A DNA stretch of 64,000 nucleotides from Blastococcus carthaginiensis (lineage in GTDB: Bacteria > Actinomycetota > Actinomycetes > Mycobacteriales > Geodermatophilaceae), in contig NZ_JASNFN010000013.1 of the NCBI RefSeq assembly GCF_030731085.1, forward strand, positions 108,069 to 172,068. Reading direction: 5' to 3'. Under the pieces are notes generated by a model, which was not told the origin of the DNA, made no database searches, and saw only the letters and a program-made list of their open reading frames with translations. Shown here piece by piece: positions 7,819-16,553 of this stretch; positions within the stretch are counted from its first letter, which is position 1, and every line of letters begins with the position of its first letter. A program made the translations under genes and the position numbers.

Positions 7819-9429
7819 TCAGCCGGCGGTCAGCTGCGCGGCCGGTGCACGGCCCAGGACCAGGTCGGCCGCCCGCTCGGCGATCATGATCGTCGGGGCG
7901 TTGGTGTTGCCGCGCACCAGCGTCGGCATCACCGAGGCGTCGACCACCCGCAGGCCCTCGATGCCGTGCACCCGCAGCTGCGGGTCGACGACGGCCTGCT
8001 CGTCGGTGCCCATCCGGCAGGAGGAGACCGGGTGATACAGCGACTCGAGGGTGTCGCGCACCGCCTGCCGCAGGGCCTCGCGGCCGTGCACGCCGCGCCC
8101 CGGCGACCACTCCTCGGCGAGCACCGGGGCGAGCGGGCCGGTCGCGGCGATCTCCCGGGCCTGCTCCACCCCGGAGACCAGCGCGTCGAGGTCCCGCTCG
8201 TCGCTGAGGTAGCCGGCGTCGATGGCGGGCGCCCACGTCGGGTCGGCCGAGCGCAGCCGCACCGAGCCCCGCGACTGCACGTGCACCAGCACGACGGCCG
8301 AGGTGAACGCCTCGGCGTCGGGGTCGATCTCCGCCTGCTTCCAGAACTTCACCGGCAGGAAGTGCATCTGCAGGTCCGGCTCGGCCAGGTCGGGGTTCGA
8401 GCGGGTGAACAGGCCGGCCTCGGCGAGGTTGGAGGTCAGCGGGCCGCGACCGGTCACCTTCCACCGCGCCAGGTTGAGCGGCGTCTCGGCCAGCCGCAGC
8501 GACTTCCCGGAGCGCACGTTCCAGATCACCGGCACGAGCGGGTGGTCCTGCAGGCCGGCGCCCACCCCCGGGAGGTCGTGCACGACGTCGACGCCGACCT
8601 CGCGCAGGTGGTCGGCCGGGCCGATCCCCGAGAGCATGAGCAGCTGCGGGGAGTTCACCGCACCGCCGGAGAGCACCACCTCGCGGGTGGCGCGCACCGT
8701 GCGCAGCTCCCCACCGCAGCGGTACTCGACGCCGGTGGCGCGGCCGTTCTCGACCAGCACCCGGGTGGTCAGCGCCCCGGTCCGCACGGTGAGGTCGGGC
8801 CGGCCCGCGGCGGGGTGCAGGTAGGCGTCGGCGGCCGACCAGCGGCGGCCGCGCTTCTGGGTCACCTGGTACGGGCCGGCGCCCTCCTGCGCGGCGCCGT
8901 TGAAGTCGGGGTTGCGCGGGTGGCCGGCGGCCACCGCCGACTCGATCACCGCCGTCGTCCACGGGTGGGGCGAGCGCAGGTCCTCCACGCGCAGCGGGCC
9001 GCCGACCCCGTGCCACGCGTCGGCGCCGCGGGCGTTGTCCTCCATGCGCTTGAACAGCGGCAGCACCTGCTCGTAGGACCAGGCCGGGTCACCGGTCAGC
9101 TGCGCCCACTCGTCGTAGTCGGCGCGTGCCCCGCGGACGTAGATCATCGCGTTGATCGACGAGGACCCGCCGAGCAGCTTCCCCCGCGGCCAGAACAGCT
9201 TCCGGCCGCCGAGGCCCGGCTGCGCGTCGGTCGTGTAGTTCCAGTCGTGCCGGGTGCGCCACACCTTGTAGAGCCCCGCGGGGATCTTGACCTCGAGCAC
9301 CGAGTCGGGGCCACCGGCCTCCAGCACGAGCACCCGCACGGTCGGGTCCTCGGTGAGGCGCCCGGCCAGCGCGCTGCCGGCCGAGCCGGCTCCGACGACG
9401 ACGATGTCGTACTCCTCGTGCGCGCCCAT
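7819..9429 (-). CDS. GMC-family FAD alcohol dehydrogenase (choline dehydrogenase-like)
   Basis: This 536-residue glucose-methanol-choline oxidoreductase has the FAD-binding VVGAGSAGSALAGRL at the N-terminus. GMC signature 1 is around PRGKLLGGSSSINAM and signature 2 is GGAVNSPQLLMLSG. The C-terminal HPVSSCRMG carries one of the two conserved active-site His positions, and VRGNTNAPT lies in the second region, where family members have His or Asn. It oxidises a primary alcohol to an aldehyde. ATG 9429 overlaps the stop of the upstream aldehyde dehydrogenase by one base, so alcohol to aldehyde to acid oxidation is the likely sequence. BetA-like choline oxidation is possible, but no betaine transporter is nearby, so the substrate is left open. 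Confidence 0.92.
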   Translation of the reverse strand: MGAHEEYDIVVVGAGSAGSALAGRLTEDPTVRVLVLEAGGPDSVLEVKIPAGLYKVWRTRHDWNYTTDAQPGLGGRKLFWPRGKLLGGSSSINAMIYVRGARADYDEWAQLTGDPAWSYEQVLPLFKRMEDNARGADAWHGVGGPLRVEDLRSPHPWTTAVIESAVAAGHPRNPDFNGAAQEGAGPYQVTQKRGRRWSAADAYLHPAAGRPDLTVRTGALTTRVLVENGRATGVEYRCGGELRTVRATREVVLSGGAVNSPQLLMLSGIGPADHLREVGVDVVHDLPGVGAGLQDHPLVPVIWNVRSGKSLRLAETPLNLARWKVTGRGPLTSNLAEAGLFTRSNPDLAEPDLQMHFLPVKFWKQAEIDPDAEAFTSAVVLVHVQSRGSVRLRSADPTWAPAIDAGYLSDERDLDALVSGVEQAREIAATGPLAPVLAEEWSPGRGVHGREALRQAVRDTLESLYHPVSSCRMGTDEQAVVDPQLRVHGIEGLRVVDASVMPTLVRGNTNAPTIMIAERAADLVLGRAPAAQLTAG

Positions 9430-10982
9430 CAGCGGTGCCGCCCGTGGACCATGCCCATGACCCGGGCCAGCGCATCGGCGGCGTTGGCCGGACGGCCGAA
9501 GCTCATAAGGTTCACCGGCAGCGGCACGCGCTGGCGGGTGATGGCCTTGGCGCGGGTGAACTCCTTGAGCCCGTCCTCGCCGTGGATGCGGCCGAAGCCG
9601 GAGTCGCCCACGCCGCCGAAGGGCAGCGCGGGTACCGAAGCGAAGGTCAGCACCGAGTTGATCGACGTCATGCCGCTGTGCATCCGGCGGGCGAGGTCCA
9701 TCGCCTTGTCCTTGGACGCCGAGAAGACCGCACCGGCCAGGCCGTAGCTCGTGGCGTTGGCCCGCTGCAGCGCCTCCTCGGCGTCGCGCACCCTCGTGAT
9801 GGTGAGCGTGGGGCCGAAGGTCTCCTCCTGCACCGCCGCCGAGGTCTCGGGGACGTCGAGCAGCACGGTGGGCGCGACGTACCCCTCGGCGGGGAAGGCG
9901 TCGGCGTCGGTGCCGCCGGTGACCACCCGGGCGCCCGCGGCCTCGGCGTCGGCGACGTGCCGGCGGACCACCTCGATCTGCGAGGACATGGTCATCGGGC
10001 CGTAGGTCGCCTCGCCGTCGGCACCGGGCCGCAGGCTGCGCACCTGGGTGGTGACGGCGTCGACGAAGCGGTCGTAGACCGCCTCGGTGGCGTACACCCG
10101 CTCGATCCCGATGCAGGTCTGGCCGCCGTTGCTCATCGCGCCCCAGACGGCGGCGTCGGCGGCGGCGGCCACGTCGGCGTCGTCGTCGACGATCATCGCG
10201 TCCTTGCCGCCGAGCTCCATCAGCACCGGGGTGAGGGTCTCGGCGCAGGCGGCCATGACCTTCTTCCCGGTGGCGGCCGACCCGGTGAACGCCAGCTTGT
10301 CGACCGGTACGCGGCACAACGCCGCACCGGTGGCGCCGTAGCCGGTGACGACCTGGAAGGCGTCCGCGCTGTCGGGGACGGCGGCCCGCCACGCGGCGGC
10401 CAGCCACGCGCCGACGGCGGGGGTGTGCTCGGAGGGCTTGAAGACGACGGCGTTGCCGGCGGCCAGCGCGTAGGCGATCGAGCCCATCGGCGTGAACACC
10501 GGGTAGTTCCACGGGCCGATGACGCCGACGACGCCCAGCGGCTGGTACTCCAGGTAGGCGGCGTGGTTGGCCGCCAGCAGGCCGGGGGAGACCCGGCGCG
10601 GCCCGAGGGTCTTGCGCGCGTGGCCGGCGGCCCAGGCGAGGTGGTCGACGGCCAGGGTGATCTCGAGGATCGCGTCGGCGTGCGGCTTGCCGTTCTCGCG
10701 GTGCACCAGGTCGGCGAGCTCGTGCATGCGCCGGGCCAGGTAGCCGCGGTAGGCCGAGAGCCGCTGCTTGCGGCCGTCGAAGCCCAGCGCCGCCCAGCGC
10801 TCCGCGGCGGCACGGGCGCGGGTGACGGTCTCGCCGACCGCGGCCTCGTCGTGCACGGGGAAGACGCCGACGACGGCGCCGCTGGCCGGCGCGGTCGACT
10901 CGAAGGTCTCGGTGGTGGCGTGCCGGTCGACCGTTCCCGCGGCGGCGCCGGTGACCGTGTCCAACTGCTCGGCGAGCGACAT
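9429..10982 (-). CDS. NAD(P)-dependent aldehyde dehydrogenase
   Basis: This 517-residue protein is a full-length member of the ALDH superfamily. Visible motifs are GVIGPWNYPVF, VFKPSEHTP, the coenzyme loop FTGSAATGKKV, the catalytic Glu region MELGGKDAMIV, and the catalytic Cys in GQTCIG. PFGGVGDSGFGRIHG is near the C-terminus. It oxidises aldehydes to carboxylic acids. It sits immediately upstream of, and is translationally coupled to, a GMC alcohol dehydrogenase, so it probably consumes that enzyme's product. Local similarity to succinate-semialdehyde-type (GabD2) enzymes is only suggestive. ATG 10982 is preferred; a GTG three codons upstream (10991) is equally possible, as neither has a clear ribosome binding site. 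Confidence 0.92.
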   Translation of the reverse strand: MSLAEQLDTVTGAAAGTVDRHATTETFESTAPASGAVVGVFPVHDEAAVGETVTRARAAAERWAALGFDGRKQRLSAYRGYLARRMHELADLVHRENGKPHADAILEITLAVDHLAWAAGHARKTLGPRRVSPGLLAANHAAYLEYQPLGVVGVIGPWNYPVFTPMGSIAYALAAGNAVVFKPSEHTPAVGAWLAAAWRAAVPDSADAFQVVTGYGATGAALCRVPVDKLAFTGSAATGKKVMAACAETLTPVLMELGGKDAMIVDDDADVAAAADAAVWGAMSNGGQTCIGIERVYATEAVYDRFVDAVTTQVRSLRPGADGEATYGPMTMSSQIEVVRRHVADAEAAGARVVTGGTDADAFPAEGYVAPTVLLDVPETSAAVQEETFGPTLTITRVRDAEEALQRANATSYGLAGAVFSASKDKAMDLARRMHSGMTSINSVLTFASVPALPFGGVGDSGFGRIHGEDGLKEFTRAKAITRQRVPLPVNLMSFGRPANAADALARVMGMVHGRHR

Positions 10983-11048
10983 GTGGCGCACGTTACCCGC
11001 GGGTCACAGACACCGGGGCGGGGGTTCGCCCGGTCGGGGTCGGCGCGC

Positions 11049-11480
11049 TCAGGCGCCGCCGTCGACCACGGCCCAGGCGGTCTTGGCGGCGGCTTCGGGG
11101 AACCAGCCGTGCGCCGCCGACAGGTCGGCCACCAGGTACAGCCCGAAGCCGCCGAGCCCGGGGTCGCGGCCCTGGGCCGGCGCGGGCGGGACGTCGACGG
11201 CGGAGTCGCGGACCGCGATCAGCCACCGGTCGCCGTCGCGGCCGAGGACCGCCGCGACCGGGGCCCCGCCGTGGCGCAGCGCGTTGGAGGTGAGCTCGTC
11301 GGCGATCAGCACCAGCCGCTCCGACCAGTGGTCGCGCTCGGGGTGGGCGACGGTGCGGCTGCCGGTCGTGGACAGCCGGAGCCGGGCGCGCAGCGCGGCC
11401 AGCTCGCCCAGGGAGGACAGCTCCTGGCACCACACCTCGGGGAACGGTCGCGGTGGTCGCGCGGCCTGCCAGAGCCCCAC
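11049..11480 (-). CDS. Anti-sigma-factor-type ATP-binding protein (RsbW-like HATPase_c_2)
   Basis: A 143-residue single-domain GHKL ATPase of the kind that phosphorylates STAS antagonists or sequesters sigma factors. The N-box is ADELTSNALRHGG, the G1 region is VRDSAVDVPP and the G2 box is GGFGLYLVADL, followed by HGW and KTAWAVV. Length and motif order match the many short RsbW-like proteins of actinobacteria. It lies about 1.4 kb from a STAS-domain gene (12942), though the two are not in one operon. The GTG start has GAGAGG nine bases upstream. The partner sigma factor is not in the window. Confidence 0.85.
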   Translation of the reverse strand: MGLWQAARPPRPFPEVWCQELSSLGELAALRARLRLSTTGSRTVAHPERDHWSERLVLIADELTSNALRHGGAPVAAVLGRDGDRWLIAVRDSAVDVPPAPAQGRDPGLGGFGLYLVADLSAAHGWFPEAAAKTAWAVVDGGA

Positions 11481-11675
11481 CGGTCACCGCCTCTCCCCGC
11501 CGGCTCTGCTCACCGGTCGTGGCGCCCCCCTGCCCGTTCCGGTGCGGCGCGAATCCTCACCTCACCCCGAAGAGGGGGCCGGAGCTGGACGGCCGGGCCC
11601 GGCGTCCGGGCGCATCGTCACCACCCGCCCGTGCGCCCGCCGGGAACGGTGGGGGGCCGCCGTCCGGCGGCACGT

Positions 11676-11757
11676 CCGTGCCCCGCGGGCGGGCACGGCA
11701 CAGGCGCCCGGGGAGCTCCCGCTCTGCCCGGCCGGCGTGGGCAGAGCGCGAGCTCCC
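11676..11757. terminator. Tandem intergenic hairpins
   Basis: The first hairpin pairs 11676-11683 with 11691-11698 (8 bases). The second pairs 11711-11729 with 11739-11757, 19-base arms with one mismatch, arms GGGAGCTCCCGCTCTGCCC. They lie 60-140 bases beyond the stop of the minus-strand gene ending at 11818, in the 337-base gap 11481-11817. The strong stem is consistent with a GC-type intrinsic terminator lacking a U-run. The rest of the gap up to 11481 holds only the presumed promoter region of the RsbW-like gene. Confidence 0.55.
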
Positions 11758-11817
11758 GGGACAGGGACCGCTGCCCGCCGGCCGGGCGGGCGTCCGGAGC
11801 GGGAACGGGACCGGAGG

Positions 11818-12189
11818 TCAGCTGCCCCAGCGCGGGATGGCGGCCGCGCCGGGCGCATGGCCGTGCGTGGACGGTCGGCCGCCGTTGCGCCGGGTGCTCG
11901 CCCCGGCGGCTCCCGGCGCCGGGGACACCGACTGCCAGCAGCGGAACAGCGACAGCCACCGCTCGGCGGTCAGCTCCGCCGGCCGGGTGGTGGGCGGGAG
12001 GCCCTCCTGCCGCAGCCAGCGGACGCCGGCCGTCCCCGGCAGCTGGGCTCTCAGGAGCGCGCCCAGCGGGGCCGACGGCGAGGCGAGGACGGCGTGGGCG
12101 AGCCGGTCGAACGCGGCGGTCTCGCTCTCGGGGAGCGCGGTGCGGGCGTCGGCGGCCGGGCCGACCGGTTCAGGGGTGCTTCGTGACAC
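11818..12189 (-). CDS. Hypothetical protein
   Basis: This 123-residue protein is of unknown function. The middle third (AFDRLAHAVLAS, LLRAQLPGTAGVRWLRQ, LTAERWLSLFRCW) looks like an ordinary amphipathic helical domain. The tail is Ala/Pro/Gly/Arg-rich and probably disordered. No signal peptide or membrane segment is visible. The GTG start is backed by GGAGG eight bases upstream, and codon bias matches neighbouring genes, which is the main support that it is real. It is monocistronic, followed by strong hairpins. Confidence 0.6.
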   Translation of the reverse strand: MSRSTPEPVGPAADARTALPESETAAFDRLAHAVLASPSAPLGALLRAQLPGTAGVRWLRQEGLPPTTRPAELTAERWLSLFRCWQSVSPAPGAAGASTRRNGGRPSTHGHAPGAAAIPRWGS

Positions 12190-12399
12190 GGGGTGCCTCC
12201 GGGGAGGTGCGGTGGGGGGCGCCCCGCGGGCACGGCAGGGACCGGGCGGGGGCGCAGGGGAGCGGGCGCCCGGGAGGACCGGGCGCGGACGGCGGGCGGG
12301 GGAACCGGCCCGCGGCGCGTCAGCTCAGGGGGTGCGCAGTCGCACGGAGTACCGCATGGGGAGGGACGCTAGGCCGTGCCCGCCCCGGCGTCGACCGGA

Positions 12400-12723
12400 T
12401 TAACGAGAGGTGTCCCGCGCCGCCTTGCGCGCCTGGTGGGCCTCCCAGCGGGCGCGGTCGCGCGCCCGGGCGTCGGCGTTGCGCTCCCACTTCTCCTTGC
12501 GGCGGCGGGCGCGGGCCAGCTCCCGCTCCTCGAAGGTCGCGTGCGACTCCCAGCCCTGCGCGGCTGCGGCCAGGGCGAGCAGGGTGAGCGCCGCGATGGC
12601 GACCGCAGCGGCGAGGATCGGGTCGAGCACGGTGAACGCGCCCACCGCGACGGCCAGCGCGACGAGGCCGCCCACGACCAGCAGCGGGGACGGGCGGCGG
12701 GACGAGGGGCGGGGCTCGGTCAC
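12400..12723 (-). CDS. Small two-helix membrane protein with charged C-terminal coil
   Basis: This 107-residue protein starts at GTG 12723 (VTEPRPSSRR). Two adjacent hydrophobic segments (about residues 14-33 and 36-56) form a helical hairpin. It is followed by about 45 residues very rich in Arg, Lys, Glu and Ala (ELARARRRKEKWERNADAR) that should form a cytoplasmic amphipathic or coiled helix. The longer frame starting at 12855 has an unlikely Arg/Pro-rich leader and is not adopted. No family is recognised. Confidence 0.7.
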   Translation of the reverse strand: MTEPRPSSRRPSPLLVVGGLVALAVAVGAFTVLDPILAAAVAIAALTLLALAAAAQGWESHATFEERELARARRRKEKWERNADARARDRARWEAHQARKAARDTSR

Positions 12724-12941
12724 GAGGCCAGTATCCGTCGCCGGGCGGGGCCGGTGACGGAGCGTCCCTGCAGTCGGCGGTGCCGGGTAGGCCACGTGCG
12801 GCGGCGACCCTTGCGCCCCGCCCCGGCGATGCCTACGGTCGGCAGCGCGGTTCAAGCAGCAGCCGCGAACCCAGTGCTGGTCGTCGTGTCGTTCGCGTCC
12901 GCAGGCTCACTGGTCCGGTTCTGGCCCCGAGAGGCAAACCC

Positions 12942-13346
12942 GTGACCGCTTCCTCGCTCGACCGTTCGCTCGCCGGATCCGTCCAGTCGCCGGCCGGGCT
13001 GGACCTCCCGCCCGTCGCGCCCCTCGCCCTGGAGGTGGCCGGTACCGCTGCCCTGCCGCGCCTCACCGTCGCCGGCGAGGTCGACTGCACCTCCGCCCCG
13101 CAGGTCGCCGCCGTCCTCGACGAGCTGGTCGCGGCCGCGCCGCAGGAGGTCCTCGTCGACCTGACCGCCGTCACGTTCCTCGACTCTGCCGGTCTGTGCA
13201 CCCTGGCCGCCGGGCACCGCAAGGCGCTGGCCGGCGGTGGGCGGCTGCGGGTCCTGGCCGCCACCCGTGCGGTCATCAGGCCGCTGCAGATCACCGGGCT
13301 CTGGGACCTCCTCGGCGGCGAACGGGTCGGCGGCGCCGCTACCTGA
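12942..13346 (+). CDS. STAS-domain anti-sigma factor antagonist
   Basis: A 134-residue STAS protein of the RsbV/SpoIIAA class. After about 30 residues it shows LTVAGEVDCTSAPQV and the key DLTAVTFLDSAGLCTL, whose Ser in DSAG is the phosphorylation site used by RsbW-type kinases. The unphosphorylated form binds the kinase and frees the sigma factor. GTG 12942 follows GAGAGG by seven bases; the upstream extension of the frame to 12780 is not supported. The RsbW-like ATPase at 11049 and the PP2C phosphatase at 26530 are plausible partners in one stress-signalling network. Confidence 0.88.
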   Translation: MTASSLDRSLAGSVQSPAGLDLPPVAPLALEVAGTAALPRLTVAGEVDCTSAPQVAAVLDELVAAAPQEVLVDLTAVTFLDSAGLCTLAAGHRKALAGGGRLRVLAATRAVIRPLQITGLWDLLGGERVGGAAT

Positions 13347-13467
13347 TCGCCGCCCGGACCCCTTTCCGGGGGCCGGGGGGGCGCGGCGACCGCCCGCGGG
13401 GCAGACTCGGGGCGCGACGCCCGGAGCCGGACCGGGTGCCGGGAGCGGACGAACGAGGAGGACCACC

Positions 13468-14679
13468 GTGCGCGATGCGGTCATCTGCGAGCCCCTGCGG
13501 ACGCCGGTCGGCGGGTTCGGGGGCTCGCTGCGCGACGTCCCCGTCCAGGAGCTGGCGGCGACGGTGATCCGTGCACTCCTGGAGCGCACCGGGCTGCCGC
13601 CCGAGTCGGTGGACGACGTCCTGCTCGGCCACTGCTACCCGACGATGGACGCGCCGGCCCTCGGCCGGGTCGCCGCCCTCGACGCGGGCCTGCCGGTGAC
13701 GGCCTCGGGCCTCCAGGTCGACCGCCGATGCGGCTCGGGGCTGCAGGCGGTCGTCTACGCGGCGCTGCAGGTGCGGTCCGGCGCCTCCGACGTCGTCCTC
13801 GCCGGTGGCGCCGAGTCGATGAGCAACGCGCCGTTCTACTCGACCGCCATGCGCTGGGGCGTCAAGCCCGGGCCCGGCGTGCTGCTGGAGGACGGGCTGG
13901 CCCGCGGCCGGGTCACCGCCGGCGGGCAGAACCACCCCGTGCCCGGCGGGATGCTGGAGACCGCGGAGAACGTCCGGCGCGACTACGGCATCGGCCGCCA
14001 GGAGCAGGACGAGTACGCCGTCCGCAGCCACCAGCGGGCCGCGGCCGCCACCGCCGAGGGGCGGTTCGCCGATGAGATCGTGCCGGTGACCGTCAAGCAC
14101 CGGAAGGGCGAGACCGTCGTCGACCGCGACGAGCACATCCGCCCTGACTCCACGGTGGAGACCCTCGCCAAGCTCCGCCCGATCCTCGGCAAGAACGACC
14201 CCGACGCCACCGTCACCGCGGGCAACGCCTCCGGGCAGAACGATGGCGCCGCCGTCGCCATCGTCACCCACCCGGAGAAGGCCGCCGAGCTCGGCCTGCG
14301 GCCGCTGGCCCGCCTGGTGTCCTTCGGGGTGGGCGGGGTGCCGCCGAAGACCATGGGCATCGGCCCGGTGCCGGCCACCGCCAAGGCGCTCGCCCAGGCC
14401 GACCTCAAGCTCTCCGACGTCGACCTCATCGAGCTCAACGAGGCGTTCGCCAGCCAGGTGCTCGCCGTCGCCAAGGAGTGGGGCTTCACCGACTCCGACT
14501 GGGAGCGCACCAACGTCAACGGCTCGGGCATCTCGCTGGGCCACCCGGTGGGCGCGACCGGGGGCCGGATCCTGGCCACGCTGCTGCGCGAGATGGACCG
14601 CCGCGGCGCCCGCTACGGCCTCGAGACGATGTGCATCGGCGGCGGGCAGGGCCTCGCCGCGCTGTTCGAGCGCGTCTGA
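13468..14679 (+). CDS. Acetyl-CoA acetyltransferase (thiolase)
   Basis: This 403-residue thiolase catalyses reversible condensation or thiolysis of acyl-CoA. The acylated nucleophile is Cys88 in RRCGSGLQAV. The second catalytic set is seen in NEAFASQVLAV (His-region variant), NGSGISLGHPVGATGGR (active His) and the C-terminal MCIGGGQGLA (general-base Cys). Length equals the family norm. GTG 13468 lies seven bases after GAGGAGG. It is followed 46 bases downstream by a FabG-like reductase, so together they could convert acetyl-CoA to 3-hydroxybutyryl-CoA (PhaA/PhaB-like) or serve beta-oxidation. No PHA synthase is in the window. Confidence 0.93.
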   Translation: MRDAVICEPLRTPVGGFGGSLRDVPVQELAATVIRALLERTGLPPESVDDVLLGHCYPTMDAPALGRVAALDAGLPVTASGLQVDRRCGSGLQAVVYAALQVRSGASDVVLAGGAESMSNAPFYSTAMRWGVKPGPGVLLEDGLARGRVTAGGQNHPVPGGMLETAENVRRDYGIGRQEQDEYAVRSHQRAAAATAEGRFADEIVPVTVKHRKGETVVDRDEHIRPDSTVETLAKLRPILGKNDPDATVTAGNASGQNDGAAVAIVTHPEKAAELGLRPLARLVSFGVGGVPPKTMGIGPVPATAKALAQADLKLSDVDLIELNEAFASQVLAVAKEWGFTDSDWERTNVNGSGISLGHPVGATGGRILATLLREMDRRGARYGLETMCIGGGQGLAALFERV

Positions 14680-14725
14680 GCGAGACTCCGTCCGACCGTC
14701 CCACCGAACCGAGGAGCGCTGCCGC

Positions 14726-15496
14726 ATGACCACGTCCCCCACCGGTTCCGCCCGCGTCGCGATCGTCACCGGAGCCGCCCGCGGCATCGGTGCGGCCACC
14801 GCGCTGCGGCTGGCCCAGGACGGCTTCGCCATCGCGGTGATCGACCTGAAGGAGGACGACGCCCGCGGCACCGTCGAGGCGATCGAGGCCGCCGGCGGCC
14901 GGGCGCTGGCCGTGGGGGCCGACGTCGGTGACGCCGAGCAGGTGCAGGCGGCCGTCGACCGGATCGCCGCGGAGCTCGGCCCGCCGGTGGTGCTGGTGAA
15001 CAACGCCGGGGTCACCCGGGACAACATGCTGTTCAAGATGAGCGATGCCGACTGGGACGTGGTCATGCACGTGCACCTGCGCGGCTCGTTCCTCATGACC
15101 CGCGCCGCCCAGAAGCACATGATCGACCAGAAGTGGGGGCGCATCGTCAACCTGTCGAGCACCTCCGCGCTGGGCAACCGCGGCCAGGCCAACTACGCGA
15201 CGGCGAAGGCCGGCCTGCAGGGCTTCACCAAGACCCTCGCCATCGAGCTGGGCAAGTTCGGCGTCACCGCCAACGCGATCGCGCCGGGCTTCATCCAGAC
15301 CGAGATGACCAAGGCCACCGCGGAGCGCATCGGCGAGGACTGGGAGTCCTACGTGCAGAAGCGCGCGGCGGCGATCCCGGTCGCGCGCGCCGGCGTGCCG
15401 GAGGACATCGCGCACACCGTGTCCTTCTTCGTCAGCGAGGGCGCGGGGTTCGTCTCCGGGCAGGTCGTCTACGTCGCCGGCGGTCCGCGCACCTAG
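14726..15496 (+). CDS. fabG: 3-oxoacyl-ACP/acetoacetyl-CoA reductase (SDR, FabG-like)
   Basis: A 256-residue classical short-chain dehydrogenase. The cofactor motif TGAARGIG is near residue 20, NNAG follows at about 92, and the catalytic Ser and YxxxK appear as LSSTSALG and YATAK. The C-terminal substrate loop contains PGFIQTEMT. It reduces 3-oxoacyl thioesters with NADPH. ATG 14726 is preceded by GAGGAG. The gene lies directly behind a thiolase in one transcription unit, which favours acetoacetyl-CoA or 3-ketoacyl-CoA as substrate over a role in primary fatty acid synthesis. Confidence 0.92.
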   Translation: MTTSPTGSARVAIVTGAARGIGAATALRLAQDGFAIAVIDLKEDDARGTVEAIEAAGGRALAVGADVGDAEQVQAAVDRIAAELGPPVVLVNNAGVTRDNMLFKMSDADWDVVMHVHLRGSFLMTRAAQKHMIDQKWGRIVNLSSTSALGNRGQANYATAKAGLQGFTKTLAIELGKFGVTANAIAPGFIQTEMTKATAERIGEDWESYVQKRAAAIPVARAGVPEDIAHTVSFFVSEGAGFVSGQVVYVAGGPRT

Positions 15497-15560
15497 GACC
15501 GCGTCACGCAACCTTCGACTGGGTCAAGCTGGGCCGGCTAGCGCTTCGCGTCAGGACAGT

Positions 15561-15607
15561 GTGCGCAGACGCGCCATTCCCGTGCCGAAAACTGACCATC
15601 TGCGCAC
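15561..15607. repeat. Intergenic inverted repeat between convergent genes
   Basis: GTGCGCAGA (15561-15569) and its exact complement TCTGCGCAC (15599-15607) flank 29 bases in the gap between fabG (ending 15496) and the minus-strand DUF1206 gene (ending 15675). The inner sequence is less GC-rich than its surroundings. Possibly a bidirectional terminator or a dispersed intergenic element; no second copy was seen in this window. Confidence 0.45.
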
Positions 15608-15674
15608 TCCGTCGCCATCAGCGGCGGTCTCGGGAAGGCAGCCGCCAGGCAGGCGAACGTTGACGGCCGCAGTA

Positions 15675-16553
15675 CTAGGACGAGGGATCGCGGTCGGGGT
15701 ACCGCGCGCGGGCGAGGGCGTAGACCCCGAACGCCGCGAACCCGGCCGCGACACCGCCGAGCAGCCACGGCCCGGCGCCCACTCCCGCGATCGCGGTCAT
15801 CGCGCCGTCCAGGCCGGTCGCGGTCGAGACGTCGTGCGAGGCGGCCGCCTGCCACAGCAGGACGCCGACCAGTGCGAAGGCGACGCCCTTCGCCAGGTAC
15901 CCGATCCGCCCCAGCACCTCGATCGCCGGCTCCCAGCGGTCGGGGGCCGCGGGAAGGTCGATGTCGCGCATGAAGCCGCCGGTGCAGCCGCGCACGAACG
16001 TGTAGATCCCGACGGCGACCACCCCGGCGGCGACCGCGCTGATGAGGACCGCCCCACCGGGGATCAGCAGCGTCTCCTCGGTCAGCTCGCGCAGCCGTTC
16101 GTCGGCCTCGTACTCGAACCCGAGGGCGAACAACAGCGCGGTCAGCCCGAGGATGCCGTACACCGCACCCTTGGCCAGGCACTTGGCGCAGACGACGGCG
16201 GTGCGCACCCGGTGCTCGCCGTCCAGCAGCCCGTGCCACCAGAGCAGCACCTCTGCGGCCTGCCAGACGGCCAGCGACAGCATGCCCAGGCCGATCGCGA
16301 CCAGCAGCAGCCGCCCGCCGGGCCCACCGGCGACCGTGAGCAGCGCGCCGGTCTGGTCGGGGTCGGCGCCGCGCAGCCCCATTGCCATGCGCACCGCGAG
16401 CGCGGCGATGAGCAGGTGCATCGCCCCGTAGGCGATGAGGCCGGCGCGGGCGAGGTGGACCAGCACCGGGTGGTCGGTGACCCGGCGGATCCGGACGACG
16501 ACGTCGTGGAGGCGGTGGGCCAGCGCCCGGACCGAGGGCGCCGGCGGGCTCAC
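15675..16553 (-). CDS. DUF1206 family membrane protein (second of tandem pair)
   Basis: A 292-residue integral membrane protein with six predicted helices arranged as three repeats of a two-helix unit, each opening with a similar pattern (ARAGLIAYGAMHLL, AKGAVYGILGL, YLAKGVAFALVGVLL). This is the layout of DUF1206. Its GTG overlaps the stop of the upstream paralogue by four bases (GTGA), so they are translated together. The function of DUF1206 is not established. About 30 residues of hydrophilic N-terminus precede the first helix. Confidence 0.88.
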   Translation of the reverse strand: MSPPAPSVRALAHRLHDVVVRIRRVTDHPVLVHLARAGLIAYGAMHLLIAALAVRMAMGLRGADPDQTGALLTVAGGPGGRLLLVAIGLGMLSLAVWQAAEVLLWWHGLLDGEHRVRTAVVCAKCLAKGAVYGILGLTALLFALGFEYEADERLRELTEETLLIPGGAVLISAVAAGVVAVGIYTFVRGCTGGFMRDIDLPAAPDRWEPAIEVLGRIGYLAKGVAFALVGVLLWQAAASHDVSTATGLDGAMTAIAGVGAGPWLLGGVAAGFAAFGVYALARARYPDRDPSS

